The position numbers and the translations under genes were made by a program. Below the pieces are notes generated by a model. The model searched no databases and was not told where the DNA came from. It worked only from the letters and a program-made list of their open reading frames with translations. 64,000 bases of DNA from the NCBI GenBank assembly GCA_964512655.1, contig CAZEJT010000002.1:310001-374000 (forward strand), written 5' to 3'. Source of the stretch: VBOC01 sp964512655. GTDB taxonomy: Bacteria > Bacteroidota > Ignavibacteria > UBA10030 > SZUA-254. Of the stretch, positions 50,426 through 59,978 are shown in pieces (the stretch's first letter is position 1; each line of letters opens with the position of its first letter).

Positions 50426-51115
50426 CTAATCTCGCCACAGGTGAATGAGACGATCATATTCCCCTTGGCTGAGAGTTTTCATTGCACACCATGCGATTAA
50501 CTCTTTCTGGATAGATTGCCATGACGAGAATATGCTCTCGCCGCCCATGAGCCGCTCCCCTCGGATGCTGTACGCAGCCAATGATATCGTGTCCTTCGAT
50601 GCAATGCAGAACAAACGGTATTCATGAATTGGAGAACTTATTAGAAGAATCCTCCTCCATCCGATACGTTTGATAATGTTTCGCGCTTCCCGCCAATTCG
50701 TAATAGAATCATAGGAGAGACTATCAGAAAACACGCATGTGTTCGGTATTCCCTGGATCAGTAGAATCTCTTTCATATTTCTCGATCCATGCGGATTATT
50801 TTGTTTTCGCCATCCTCCCACACAGATGATGTTTTTAACGACTCCGGCCCTGTAAAGGTTCGCTGCAGTGGTGATCGCCTGGTAGGTCTCCGCCCCCACG
50901 CCCTGCAGCATTCCAGAATCACGGAAGAAAACAACAGCGGAGTCATATGGCCCTTCAAGGTCTTGAGCACCGAGAAAGTCCGACACGAGAAGGTAGTAGT
51001 AGAGGGAGCAGGCAAGATCGGCGCACATAAGGATTGAGATCACTGCACCCAAGGCTTTCCACCTGCTGGTTGAGCGACCTTTAGGGTGAATTCGGATCGA
51101 ATTCAATCGTCCCAT
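50426..51115 (-). CDS. DUF218/YdcF-family membrane-anchored protein
   Basis: 229 residues with one N-terminal membrane helix (about 22-43). DUF218 features are YDSAVVFFRDSGML, GAETYQAITTAANLYRAGVVKNIICVGG, SRNMKEILLIQGIP, SYDSITNWREARNI and LLISSPIHEYRL. Family members (SanA, ElyC, YdcF) sit at the membrane and affect envelope polysaccharide or peptidoglycan handling; the reaction is unknown. It lies alone between two GT4 genes with 166- and 52-base gaps. Confidence 0.8.
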   Translation of the reverse strand: MGRLNSIRIHPKGRSTSRWKALGAVISILMCADLACSLYYYLLVSDFLGAQDLEGPYDSAVVFFRDSGMLQGVGAETYQAITTAANLYRAGVVKNIICVGGWRKQNNPHGSRNMKEILLIQGIPNTCVFSDSLSYDSITNWREARNIIKRIGWRRILLISSPIHEYRLFCIASKDTISLAAYSIRGERLMGGESIFSSWQSIQKELIAWCAMKTLSQGEYDRLIHLWRD

Positions 51116-51167
51116 GGATCTCCCAATGACAGGAGTCCTGCTCGTTCATTGGGGAGGTGGCCCATCC

Positions 51168-52358
51168 TTAGTTGGAGCGGGGATCTTTGTTGCCGTGAAT
51201 CCTCATGAATTCCTCCAATCTTGACTTCCAAACATCGGCTGCCTCCTCCAAGGGAAGGGCATAATTGCTCAAGTCATCTTTCGCATTTTGGGCAATTTGC
51301 CTCATCCGTTCGGGGTTCTCCAGCGCATATATTACTGTGGCAAGGTAATTTTCTTCATCCAGAGGATCATAAATCAGACAGTTGTGCTCGTGTTTCCAGA
51401 AGAAGGAGGATGGGTCATACTTTGAAACAATCACCGGGATGCCATATGGGACCGTATCGAGAGTTACCCCTGCGAGACCACTTGCCCCTATTACGAATCC
51501 GGCAGCAGATAAATGATCCTCAAACTCATCCCTCCAACCGGTAAACTCGATCTTGTCCGAGAAAGCAGAACATAAAGACCGGAAATGATCAATCTTTGAT
51601 CCACCGCCGATCACAGTGAACCGTGCCTGCGGGTGGGTCCTCGTGACCTTTCCCAACACAGAAAAGAGCTGGTCTCCAATACCCTTGTACTTCATGTGAT
51701 AGGAATGGTTTTCCAGCCGCCCGATCACAACAATCCTCGCCGCGGGCGGACTTGAGGACCTCGGACGGATTGGTATGGTTCGGTAGAGCATGGGCACGTA
51801 TATCTCCTCGAACCTGAACTTGTCCCTCCACATATTCATTTCATCGTCCTGGAACATGCTGAGAACGTATTTGACTCTCCCTGCAATCAACATGGTGAGC
51901 CATCCCGGCATATTTCTCACATCGGAACCTCTGACCGTAGTGAGTATAGGCATTTTTCGCCCCAGTGCGAGCCGGGCAACAAAACCCACCTGCAGCCAGT
52001 TGGCCCACACGAGATCGATCCGCTGTTTGCGAACGTACTTTCGTATTTCAAAGAGATAAGTCATGAAAACAAACATCGTCGCTATTACATCCAGTGGGTT
52101 CTTGAAATCATAGAGCGCATGGTGCCGATACGCCGGAGTATATTTAAGAAGGGGTGAGTGGAATCTTGTCACAACGATGCCCTGACCGCTTTCACTCTCC
52201 GGGAGTCCCATCCTGAGCGGAGCAAGAACATGCACATCATAACCCGCCTTCACAAGGCAAAGACAGTCCGTGTGCATGAAAAACCCACCTCTCTTTGCTT
52301 CGTTGAGATTTGTCAGGGCCGGAAAAGACGTGGTGAGCACGAGAATAGTTTTTTTCAT
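51168..52358 (-). CDS. Family 4 glycosyltransferase
   Basis: 396 residues of GT-B type. KKTILVLTTSFPALTNLNEA at the start, a Gly-rich GGFFMHTDCLCLVKAGYDVHVLAP, WANWLQVGFVARLA, then IVVIGRLENHSYHMKYKGIGD and GASGLAGVTLDTVPYGIPVIVS in the C-terminal domain, where the family's E-x7-E motif seems altered (no Glu before the Pro-Tyr-Gly). It is shorter in conserved acidic residues than the GT4 at 49.1 kb. Eight bases separate it from the flippase-like gene upstream. Confidence 0.8.
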   Translation of the reverse strand: MKKTILVLTTSFPALTNLNEAKRGGFFMHTDCLCLVKAGYDVHVLAPLRMGLPESESGQGIVVTRFHSPLLKYTPAYRHHALYDFKNPLDVIATMFVFMTYLFEIRKYVRKQRIDLVWANWLQVGFVARLALGRKMPILTTVRGSDVRNMPGWLTMLIAGRVKYVLSMFQDDEMNMWRDKFRFEEIYVPMLYRTIPIRPRSSSPPAARIVVIGRLENHSYHMKYKGIGDQLFSVLGKVTRTHPQARFTVIGGGSKIDHFRSLCSAFSDKIEFTGWRDEFEDHLSAAGFVIGASGLAGVTLDTVPYGIPVIVSKYDPSSFFWKHEHNCLIYDPLDEENYLATVIYALENPERMRQIAQNAKDDLSNYALPLEEAADVWKSRLEEFMRIHGNKDPRSN

Positions 52359-52366
52359 GCCACGGC

Positions 52367-53320
52367 TCAGGCCAGTGGGGTGGGTACATATTTCTTGGTG
52401 CTCAAGACAGCCCCCGCCGCAATCCCTGCAAGATACACCATACCAGTCACAAGAAGCCTCTGAGCCATCACAGTTGCAACAACCGAGCTCTTAGACATTC
52501 CAAACGAGTTGAGGTAGAAAAACATCGAGGCATCTTGCGCTCCCAACCCCATAGGTATCATGGAAAGAGCACCGAGGATAAAGGAACTCGCATCGGCTGT
52601 GATGATCTTCCAGAGCGAAATATCGGACCCAAGAAAAGAGATAATTCCCTGGAGAAAGAGTCCGCTCAAGAATGTATTGAGTCCATAAAACAGAAGCAGT
52701 GTCACGGCACTTCGCGCATTGAGCAGCGCGATCGATTCGCGCATCTCCGATAGGAACTTGCGTACCCTGCTCTCTTCCCTTCCCTTCTTCAAAAAGAGAG
52801 ACACTCCTAGGACAAACAGCACTCCAAGTATTCCGGCAATCAGGAGAGCAGGAACGGGCAAAATGTTCCGTCCAAGATACTCTGCTGATCCGATTCCTGC
52901 AATGAGCAACGTGAAAGCATTCCCGGCAAAGAAATCGATCATGAGCATCGCGGAGGATCTGGAGTAATCGACATTCTCGAGCTGTTTCAACAAGTACGCA
53001 GTCACCGGATACCCTACTTTGCCGGGAGCGGAGCTTTGTGCGAGGGCAGAAGAGAAATAGATCAGAACAATATGTTGTACCTTCACTCGATAACCCAGGG
53101 AATTAAGCAGAAAAGCGTTCTTGAGAACCTGATTGAGACTTATCGACAGGAAAACGACGATCAAGAGAATTAACTGCCAGGGACGAAATGATAACAACAC
53201 GTGGATAACATCACCCACCCGTATCCCCGTCAGCCACAGCAGGATCAATGCCACAACGAAGATGAATATGAATGCAAACCTTCGTACGAAACGAGAAACC
53301 TCTTCCATCATCTGCATCAT
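52367..53320 (-). CDS. Flippase-like / LPG-synthase-TM family membrane protein
   Basis: 317 residues with eight membrane segments. SISLNQVLKNAFLLNSLGY, SSALAQSSAPGKVGYPVTAYLL and GALSMIPMGLGAQDASMFFYL are the three conserved loops of the lysylphosphatidylglycerol-synthase-TM / AglD family. Often found in polysaccharide loci; proposed to act on lipid-linked sugars. It is not a Wzx-type flippase. The start may be the ATG at 53320 or the one at 53308. Confidence 0.8.
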   Translation of the reverse strand: MMQMMEEVSRFVRRFAFIFIFVVALILLWLTGIRVGDVIHVLLSFRPWQLILLIVVFLSISLNQVLKNAFLLNSLGYRVKVQHIVLIYFSSALAQSSAPGKVGYPVTAYLLKQLENVDYSRSSAMLMIDFFAGNAFTLLIAGIGSAEYLGRNILPVPALLIAGILGVLFVLGVSLFLKKGREESRVRKFLSEMRESIALLNARSAVTLLLFYGLNTFLSGLFLQGIISFLGSDISLWKIITADASSFILGALSMIPMGLGAQDASMFFYLNSFGMSKSSVVATVMAQRLLVTGMVYLAGIAAGAVLSTKKYVPTPLA

Positions 53321-53394
53321 TCATTAATCTGAGGTGTAAGATCGGAAGGGAGGCTCCTTCGGGGCGAATGACCCAACCACCCGTAAGGCCGGAA

Positions 53395-54174
53395 TCATCT
53401 CTCTGCAGCTTGTGGGCTTAGCTCGTTTTCCAGTTGCTGCTTGTCCGGGAAGTTGACGAGAACGCCCAGGTCTTTTCCCTGGTAGACGACCATGCTTCCA
53501 AGAGCCACAGCAGATGCGTGTCCGGTTCTCACAGCCTGGCCGATGTGCTCAACAGATCCTGCTCCCCCATGTGCAATCACCGGAATGGACACTGCATCTA
53601 CCACCATCCTCAGGAGTTGAAGGTCGAACCCTCCCCATGTCCCTTCTTTGTCGATTGATGTGAGAAGAATCTCGCCAGCACCCAGGCCCTCAACCTGTCT
53701 GGCCCATTCGACCGGGCTCTTTTTCTGGTTGACTGTTCCGGAGCGGCTCCACACCTCATATTTTCCAAAGAAGCTCCTTCTTACATCAACAGCGATGATA
53801 ATGGCCTGGCTGCCGAAAACTTTCGCAAGGTCTTGGATAATTAAGGGTTTGTCAAAAGGAAAGGAGTTCAGGACCACCTTTTCAAACCCGATGCGGAAGA
53901 TTTGTTCGGCAGTCTGTATGTCCCGTAACCCGCCTCCGTACGAAAGCGGCATGAAGCATTCATTCGAAATCTCCTGGAGAAATGAGAGATTTGGTCCTCG
54001 GTTTTCCTTGCTGGCGGTAATGTCGAGGAAGGCGAGTTCGTCGACTTCTAATTCGTTAAAGATTCGGCAGGTATTAAGGGGATCTCCGATATACCCGAAC
54101 TTGTGAAACTTCACCGTTTTCACCAGAGACTCCCGGCGCAGGAGCAGGCACGGGATGACCCTGGTTCGTAACAC
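53395..54174 (-). CDS. HisF-like ammonia-dependent partner of N-acetyl sugar amidotransferase (HisF2)
   Basis: 259-residue TIM barrel of the HisF group. The start reads RTRVIPCLLLRRESLVKTVKF where true HisF has IPCLDV: the first catalytic Asp is Leu, a mark of the LPS-type HisF2. IIAVDVRRSFFGKYEVWSRSG keeps the second Asp. VIAHGGAGSVEHIGQAV and ASAVALGSMVVY bind phosphate in the parent family. It would form an ammonia channel with the HisH2 encoded two bases upstream. The neighbouring amidotransferase supports a role in acetamidino-sugar synthesis, not histidine synthesis. Confidence 0.9.
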   Translation of the reverse strand: MLRTRVIPCLLLRRESLVKTVKFHKFGYIGDPLNTCRIFNELEVDELAFLDITASKENRGPNLSFLQEISNECFMPLSYGGGLRDIQTAEQIFRIGFEKVVLNSFPFDKPLIIQDLAKVFGSQAIIIAVDVRRSFFGKYEVWSRSGTVNQKKSPVEWARQVEGLGAGEILLTSIDKEGTWGGFDLQLLRMVVDAVSIPVIAHGGAGSVEHIGQAVRTGHASAVALGSMVVYQGKDLGVLVNFPDKQQLENELSPQAAER

Positions 54175-54176
54175 AA

Positions 54177-54791
54177 TTACATCTCCACGAAGTTCTGAAG
54201 AAGTTTCATTCCAAATTTGTGGCTTTTCTCCGGATGAAACTGGACGCCATAGATGTTGTCTTTGTGAACTCCTGAGTCGAACTCGAGTCCATAAAAGGAC
54301 TTCAGCATCGAGTCTTCTTCATTGTCAACACGAACATAATATGAATGGACAAAATAGAATCTGAACTCCCCATCAAAGCCCCTCGTGAGAGGAGTGCCAT
54401 TCACGTTAAATACAGTATTCCAACCCATATGAGGAACCTTAAGTCCCTTGTCCCGATCAAATTTGAACTGCCTCGTCGTTGCCGGCACCCACCCGAGGCC
54501 CGGCAGTTTTCCTTCCTCGCTTCCCCTCGTTAAGAGTTGCATACCGAGGCAGATCCCGAGGATCGGGACTCTCTCACCCATCGCCTTTTTATTCAGCACG
54601 TTGAGAAGTCCCAGGAGACGAATCTGCTCGATAGCTTTGTCGAAATGCCCGACTCCGGGCAAGATAATCCGCTCGGCTCTTGCAATCTCGTCTTCAGTTG
54701 ACGCGATGGTACTCTGAACGCCGACCTTCTTGAGCATGTTCACAATCGAACCCAGATTGCCCATGCCATAGTTGACGATCGTGATGATCAT
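54177..54791 (-). CDS. HisH-like glutamine amidotransferase partner (HisH2)
   Basis: 204-residue class I glutaminase. MIITIVNYGMGNLGSIVNML at the start, the nucleophile in ILGICLGMQLLTRGSEEG, and the His-Glu pair in YGVQFHPEKSHKFG. Supplies ammonia to HisF2 and then to the PP-loop amidotransferase. The ATG overlaps the stop of that gene (ATGA), so all three are translated together. Confidence 0.92.
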   Translation of the reverse strand: MIITIVNYGMGNLGSIVNMLKKVGVQSTIASTEDEIARAERIILPGVGHFDKAIEQIRLLGLLNVLNKKAMGERVPILGICLGMQLLTRGSEEGKLPGLGWVPATTRQFKFDRDKGLKVPHMGWNTVFNVNGTPLTRGFDGEFRFYFVHSYYVRVDNEEDSMLKSFYGLEFDSGVHKDNIYGVQFHPEKSHKFGMKLLQNFVEM

Positions 54792-56044
54792 GTTTCACTC
54801 TTTGATGTATACTTGATGTAGAAGCTCATGGGGACGAGGTTCGCCTTTGCGAGAAGATAAAAAAGCCATCGCAACCGTTCAAACAATTTCTTGTAAGTTG
54901 GATAGTCGCGATATGTCTTGAGGGGCGCACTCATCAACTTCTCAAACTCATGATCGGAGAATCCCAGCCGTTTCTTGAAATACTCGAGAAGCTCTGCCTC
55001 CATGTACGGAGGTTCACCGTATACCTTCAGGGCATCTGCCCGCCTCATCAATCCTGATCTCACAGCGCCGGACAGACTATTATATCTGTTGTCTATTCCA
55101 AATCGCTGGGGAAGATAGTAACTTTGCATGAAGGCGGTCATCCTGTTTTCGAGGTGGTGCCCTCCATAGTACTCCCACCCGCATTCTCGCTCGAGAAATG
55201 CACGCGCTTCCTCTTTGGAATAGGCGAGGTACCAGAGAGGGCGGATCTTCTTGATCCTCTTGACGAGAACCCAGTTCATGAAGGCAAGAAAGGTCATGTT
55301 CGGGAATGTCCTGATCGGGTAAGAGCCAAATTTCTTTTGGATACTTTTGATATACTTCCCGTCAACATAAAAGGTCCCCAGAGGAGAAATACCTTCCGCC
55401 TTGTACGAATGCCCTTCGAGGACATATTTGATCTTGTGCTTTGCCGCGGCGCGATAAAGCACTTCTGCAAGGGCGATGTCGGTTGGACCATCAAGCTCTG
55501 GCACCCCCGCCTTAAAAAAAGACTTGAAGATATCGTCAGACTCCTTATTATCAACAACGTGGGTATGGAGGTCGACGCCGAGTTTTCCTAGGACCTTTCG
55601 TATATTTTGTGTGGCGATCGCGGAGTTCCAGGTATTGTCATAGTGAACAGCCAACGGACGCAATCCGTATTTCTTCGCGATGTAGACCATGTACGACGAA
55701 TCTGTTCCACCGCTAACTCCCACCAGGCAGTCGTACTTCTTACCGCGCCCTTCCCTTTTTATTTGTTCGACAATCCGAGCGAATTCTTTCTCTCCCTCCG
55801 GCGTGCCCGTATGATACTCGTCTTGCAACCGTTCCACCATTCGGCAATAGTTGCAAACTCCATGCTCATCAAATTCAATAGCGGATACTTTTTCATCGTA
55901 GATACAACGTTTGCACAACCTGAGGGATTCCTCCGTGCCTTTTTGCGACGGTAGGGTTTCTTCGGCTGTGATTACCCCGGATCCTTGGGTCGCTGACTGT
56001 CTGGCAACTGCTCCATGTAGCTCCTGTTCCCGTACCCTCGACAT
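54788..56044 (-). CDS. N-acetyl sugar amidotransferase (WbpG/PseA type)
   Basis: 418 residues. An N-terminal zinc-ribbon-like LCKRCIYDEKVSAIEFDEHG...CNYC, then the PP-loop CLVGVSGGTDSSYMVY (near 110-125), VHYDNTWNSAIATQNI and LEGHSYKAEGISPLG. This is the family that turns an acetamido group into an acetamidino group in O-antigen or flagellar sugars using ammonia from HisH2-HisF2. AAAGGAG lies eight bases before the ATG at 56044; a TTG at 56086 was rejected because it overlaps the upstream gene and has no ribosome site. Likely substrate is the 2,3-diacetamido-hexuronic acid made by the genes at 62-64 kb. Confidence 0.9.
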   Translation of the reverse strand: MSRVREQELHGAVARQSATQGSGVITAEETLPSQKGTEESLRLCKRCIYDEKVSAIEFDEHGVCNYCRMVERLQDEYHTGTPEGEKEFARIVEQIKREGRGKKYDCLVGVSGGTDSSYMVYIAKKYGLRPLAVHYDNTWNSAIATQNIRKVLGKLGVDLHTHVVDNKESDDIFKSFFKAGVPELDGPTDIALAEVLYRAAAKHKIKYVLEGHSYKAEGISPLGTFYVDGKYIKSIQKKFGSYPIRTFPNMTFLAFMNWVLVKRIKKIRPLWYLAYSKEEARAFLERECGWEYYGGHHLENRMTAFMQSYYLPQRFGIDNRYNSLSGAVRSGLMRRADALKVYGEPPYMEAELLEYFKKRLGFSDHEFEKLMSAPLKTYRDYPTYKKLFERLRWLFYLLAKANLVPMSFYIKYTSKSET

Positions 56045-56057
56045 CTGATGGTCTCCT

Positions 56058-57047
56058 TTATATACTCCGGCCAAAAACGTCTCCAATCGCCAATTCGCGT
56101 GACTCGACGAAATGCCGTGCAGGCATCGAGGCGCCCTCTTCCCTCCCTATCTGCGTCAACAGAAGGGGATGATCGTCTTTTCCGGTGGCGACAAGGAGAC
56201 CATTCAACGGGCCGGAATCGACGAGCATCATTATTTCCCCTGGAGCGTAAATCTTCTCGTGCAAAGGTTTATAATCATAGAGCTTGGCCTCCCAAACCCA
56301 GTATCTCTTCCCACGGCAGAACGAGAACGCACCGGGATATGGTTTGGTTTGCGCCCGGATAAAATTATATGTCTGCCAGGAACTCTGACTCCAGGAAATC
56401 TCGCCATCTTCCGGTCGACGCTGCGGCATGATGCGCCTCTTGCTCTCGTCCTGGACTACGAGCGCGACGCCTTCCCGAGTTGCAAATTTCGGCAGGTACT
56501 CTCCGATCAGATCCAAGCCGTGTTCTTCAATTCGGCGATAGAGAGTTTCAATCGTATCATTCAACCTGATGGGCTCTTCCTTCTGCCCGATGATCGGTCC
56601 GTTGTCGACTCCAGCCTCAAACATGAAGAACGTCATGCCTGCTTTTTGTTCTCCGCTGATGATCGCCCAGACCAGCGGGGCGCCCCCGCTGTAATTTGGA
56701 AGGAGAGAGGCATGCAAGCCGGCTGTCGGAGCCAATGTACGGATGGCTCGGGGCACCATGTGATACCAACCAGCGACAAGGATGAATTCGGGAGACCAGG
56801 ATCTCACGGACTCCAGGACAGCCGGTTCGGTCATCTTCCCCTCCATGACATAATATGGAATGCCGTGCTCTTCTGCAAGGGGGCACACATCAGCATAGAG
56901 GACATTCCTAACGCCTTCGGGACGATACGATATCGAGAATCGTTCCCGATTTGTCACGACACCCACTACCTCGCACGTGGAAATGGTCAGCAAGCGCTCG
57001 AAGCATCTCAATCCGAATCGTGAAGCACCTATGAACACGACTCTCAT
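56058..57047 (-). CDS. Formyltransferase-like protein, probable sugar N-formyltransferase
   Basis: 329 residues with a Formyl_trans_N fold (RVVFIGASRFGLRCFERLL at the start) and a C-terminal OB-like part. The core is GLHASLLPNYSGGAPLVWA: His and SLLP are kept, but the Asn two residues before the His in Fmt and ArnA is Gly here. GVDNGPIIGQKEEP carries the catalytic Asp. It lies in the polysaccharide locus, so N10-formyl-THF-dependent formylation of an amino sugar nucleotide is more likely than Met-tRNA formylation. It is 13 bases upstream of the amidotransferase. Confidence 0.82.
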   Translation of the reverse strand: MRVVFIGASRFGLRCFERLLTISTCEVVGVVTNRERFSISYRPEGVRNVLYADVCPLAEEHGIPYYVMEGKMTEPAVLESVRSWSPEFILVAGWYHMVPRAIRTLAPTAGLHASLLPNYSGGAPLVWAIISGEQKAGMTFFMFEAGVDNGPIIGQKEEPIRLNDTIETLYRRIEEHGLDLIGEYLPKFATREGVALVVQDESKRRIMPQRRPEDGEISWSQSSWQTYNFIRAQTKPYPGAFSFCRGKRYWVWEAKLYDYKPLHEKIYAPGEIMMLVDSGPLNGLLVATGKDDHPLLLTQIGREEGASMPARHFVESRELAIGDVFGRSI

Positions 57048-57069
57048 GTGAGACTTCTCTTCAACCGCG

Positions 57070-58014
57070 TCATGGGTTGATGGCCACGATCGTGATTCCC
57101 GCTTCCTGCACGTTGAGATGTTCTATGCTGAGCCCGATATCTGCACACCACGTCCTTACTTCTTCTGGTGTGTGCCGATGGCAATTGAGAGGCCGGAACC
57201 AATCAAAATTGATGTGATTCATCTCCTCGATTGTGTATTCGGGGCGGTAGTAAAGTTTGCATATGTTCCAATAAAAAAACCGCTGGAGATCATACCGTCC
57301 CTTCTTGATTCCGAGATAGGGGATGTCCTCAGGCACGTTCAGATCGGCTTGCAGCTTCCCCAATTCGACACCAAGGAGCGTAAGAGCCCTCAACGACTCC
57401 CACGCTTGATCGTCGGTCAAACTCGCGAGCTGTTGACGAACATGATCGTCCGTGAATTCTCGAATGACGGCCTTTTTAGCATACACATAACACATGAAAC
57501 GCCCTTGTTTCTTGAGCTTGCGGGCAAGATATTTGAAGGACTTTTCAGTATTGTCGGTATGATGTAGAACTCCCTCTGAGAAAATGACATCGACCGACTC
57601 ATCCGGCACGGGAAGATCCAACAGGTTCGCCTTCAGAAATTCTCCTTCATAGCCAGCTTCTCGAAACCGAACCTTTGCCACTTCCACCGAGTCTGAAATG
57701 TCCACTCCCAGATAGTCATGTGCTTTCAGATGGTCGCCAAAGAATTGCAAGGCCGAGTACCCTGATCCGCATCCGGCATCCAGTATGATCTTGCGCCCGC
57801 CTGCGAGCCATCTCGACAGGCGTTTGGGATCATTGTCGCAGTAGCGCTCGAAGAGCCACCTCCGCGCATTCGACCTCACCGCATCGGATTCGTAGGTGTC
57901 CCGCTTGGACCATTTGAAGTTGAATGTGTCTTTTGTTTGGTCCTGGGATGCTGAATGTTTATCGCGGGAGGATGAGACCGATTCTCGTATTCCGAGCCGT
58001 TCCAGTGCTGACAT
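57070..58014 (-). CDS. SAM-dependent methyltransferase (class I, type 11-like)
   Basis: 314 residues. The SAM motif I is KIILDAGCGSGYSALQFFGDH (near 75-95), motif II YLGVDISDSVEVAKVRF, and post-motif VDVIFSEGVLHHTDNTEKSF, typical of methyltransferase type 11. N-terminal 60 residues are variable (TFNFKWSKRDTYESD is a stretch found in methyltransferases of sugar loci). Target unknown; O-methylation of a sugar or modification of the nearby amidated residue is possible. Confidence 0.85.
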   Translation of the reverse strand: MSALERLGIRESVSSSRDKHSASQDQTKDTFNFKWSKRDTYESDAVRSNARRWLFERYCDNDPKRLSRWLAGGRKIILDAGCGSGYSALQFFGDHLKAHDYLGVDISDSVEVAKVRFREAGYEGEFLKANLLDLPVPDESVDVIFSEGVLHHTDNTEKSFKYLARKLKKQGRFMCYVYAKKAVIREFTDDHVRQQLASLTDDQAWESLRALTLLGVELGKLQADLNVPEDIPYLGIKKGRYDLQRFFYWNICKLYYRPEYTIEEMNHINFDWFRPLNCHRHTPEEVRTWCADIGLSIEHLNVQEAGITIVAINP

Positions 58015-58049
58015 TATTCGTTCCCCTGACTCTTGGAGATGGATCGCAT

Positions 58050-59927
58050 TCAGGTCATGTATGCACGCAGCCAGGCTTCGAAGTTCAGCAGGGACCAGAT
58101 GAAAAGCCGCCTGTTCACGCGACTGCTCATGTGCTCTTCAACAAGCAACTGAACCGCGCCCGGATCGAGGAACTCATAAATTCGCGCATGTTTGTCAAAT
58201 ATAATCTTGCGTACGTACTCTATACTGTCTCCTCTGAACCATGAAGCATCGGGCGCAGAAAATCCTTTCTTTTCGGCGTTTGTGATACTATCCGGAATGT
58301 GGCGCCCCATTACTTTTCTCAGGATTAGTTTCCCGTCATTTGTCTTCAGAAAATACTTGTGATCTTTTGCGGGTTCGTTCTCATCAATCCTCGTGACATC
58401 TGAAAGATTCCCCAGCTTCAATTTGACCGGAATCTGCAGCGCAAAATCCACAAGGTCATTGTCCAAGAACGGCACCCTGGTTTCCAGACCATGGGCCATG
58501 CTGAGCTTATCCTCCACGACCAGGAGTCCGTGCAGAAAAGTCCGGAGTTCAAAGTATAACGAGTGATTTATGGAATCCTCCGGAGAATCAATACTCTGGA
58601 CCTTCCCTTTGAATACATCCCGGAAAATGTCTCGCGTGCACACATGATTGACATCTTTCCATACGGGGTCAAAAATTCGCCGGATCTGCGTGTTGTCAAT
58701 TAGACGTTGCCAATACCTGTAATATTTATCTATGTAGTCGTCGAATCCATTGTTCACCACGGCCCGATAATATCGCCAGGGATACCCCCCAAACAGTTCG
58801 TCTCCTCCGGCACCCGACAGAACGACCTTTACGAATCTGGATGCCAATTGAGCAACATAGTAGTTTGGATAACTTTGGCCCACGCGGGGTTCCTCCAGAT
58901 GCCACGCAAACTTTGGCATGATCCGTTCCATGTCCCCCGATTTTAACACCATCTCGTAGTGCTCGGTCTTGAACAAATACGACATGTACTCAGACTTGGC
59001 CCTCTCGTCGAAGCCGAGCTCGAGTCCAGACGCTGAACTTAAGTCAAATCCGCAGGTAAAAGTCTTGATGTAAGGTAATTCCTTGGCGGCGATCGCAGTC
59101 AGGGACCCCGAATCCATCCCACCACTGAGGTACGAACCCACGTCGACATCGGACACCAACTGTCTCTTCACCGCTTGCCGGAACAGTCTATCAAGTTCCT
59201 CAATGTATTCCTCGTTCTTTTTGGGAGCTTGAGGCTCGGTGAAGTTAAAATCCCAGTACGACACTTTCTCGATGTGTCCCAAGCTGTCGCCAAGCCTGAC
59301 GGTACCGTAATGACCGGCGGGAAAAAGCTTGATCGCCTTGAAGAAGGTCCTGTCGGTGAAGATATTTTGAAACGTAAAATATTCGATCAGGGCTTCCAGA
59401 TCCAGTTCTTTTTTTATCCCCGGATGGGTCAGTATTGCCTTCTGCTCCGAAGCAAACAGGAGAGTCCCGTCAAGCATGGCGTAATACAATGGCTTGATTC
59501 CGTACCTGTCCCGCGCGATAAATAGTTGCTGCCGTGTCTTGTCCCAGATGACAAATGCAAAAAGACCGTTAAATCGGGAAAGGCAGGCTGGCCCCCACTT
59601 TACATAGGCATACAGCGCTACCTCAGTGTCAGTTCTGGACCTGAAACGAAATCCATGACTCTCGAGTTCAACACGTAATTCTTGGAAGTTGTATATCTCG
59701 CCGTTGTATGTGATGGCGTATTGACCGTCCTGCGTAATCATCGGTTGATGTCCAGATGGAGACAGATCGATGATCGCAAGACGACGGTGCCCCAACCCCA
59801 CAAAACTATCGGTATAGAAGCCCTCACCATCAGGGCCCCGATGAGCAATTGCATCAGTCATATTCCGTAACTGGATGGGAGATGCAGGTTCTCCCTTGAG
59901 ATTAAAGAGGCCGGCTATTCCGCACAT
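58050..59927 (-). CDS. asnB: Asparagine synthetase (glutamine-hydrolysing) family protein
   Basis: 625 residues. The class II glutaminase starts at Cys2 (MCGIAGLFNLKG), with AIAHRGPDGEGFY, GHRRLAIIDLS and YNGEIYNFQEL. The synthetase half has the PP-loop SYLSGGMDSGSLTAIA (near 265-280), GAGGDELFGGY and RVPFLDNDLVDFAL. All key motifs are intact. In polysaccharide loci such homologues may amidate uronic acids (for example WbpS-like proteins) instead of making Asn; this locus encodes a uronic acid pathway, so either role is possible. Confidence 0.9.
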   Translation of the reverse strand: MCGIAGLFNLKGEPASPIQLRNMTDAIAHRGPDGEGFYTDSFVGLGHRRLAIIDLSPSGHQPMITQDGQYAITYNGEIYNFQELRVELESHGFRFRSRTDTEVALYAYVKWGPACLSRFNGLFAFVIWDKTRQQLFIARDRYGIKPLYYAMLDGTLLFASEQKAILTHPGIKKELDLEALIEYFTFQNIFTDRTFFKAIKLFPAGHYGTVRLGDSLGHIEKVSYWDFNFTEPQAPKKNEEYIEELDRLFRQAVKRQLVSDVDVGSYLSGGMDSGSLTAIAAKELPYIKTFTCGFDLSSASGLELGFDERAKSEYMSYLFKTEHYEMVLKSGDMERIMPKFAWHLEEPRVGQSYPNYYVAQLASRFVKVVLSGAGGDELFGGYPWRYYRAVVNNGFDDYIDKYYRYWQRLIDNTQIRRIFDPVWKDVNHVCTRDIFRDVFKGKVQSIDSPEDSINHSLYFELRTFLHGLLVVEDKLSMAHGLETRVPFLDNDLVDFALQIPVKLKLGNLSDVTRIDENEPAKDHKYFLKTNDGKLILRKVMGRHIPDSITNAEKKGFSAPDASWFRGDSIEYVRKIIFDKHARIYEFLDPGAVQLLVEEHMSSRVNRRLFIWSLLNFEAWLRAYMT

Positions 59928-59978
59928 CAGATCTCCATCGGTAAGGTAGAATTGTAACCGTTCCCAGACAGCCCTGGT

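Noticed and set aside
53395..54791. HisF/HisH as part of a histidine operon
   Set aside because: No other his gene is present, the first catalytic Asp of HisF is Leu, and both genes are fused in order with an N-acetyl sugar amidotransferase.
56058..57047. Methionyl-tRNA formyltransferase (fmt)
   Set aside because: The triad Asn is replaced, the C-terminal tRNA-binding domain is not convincing and the context is a polysaccharide locus with no def gene.
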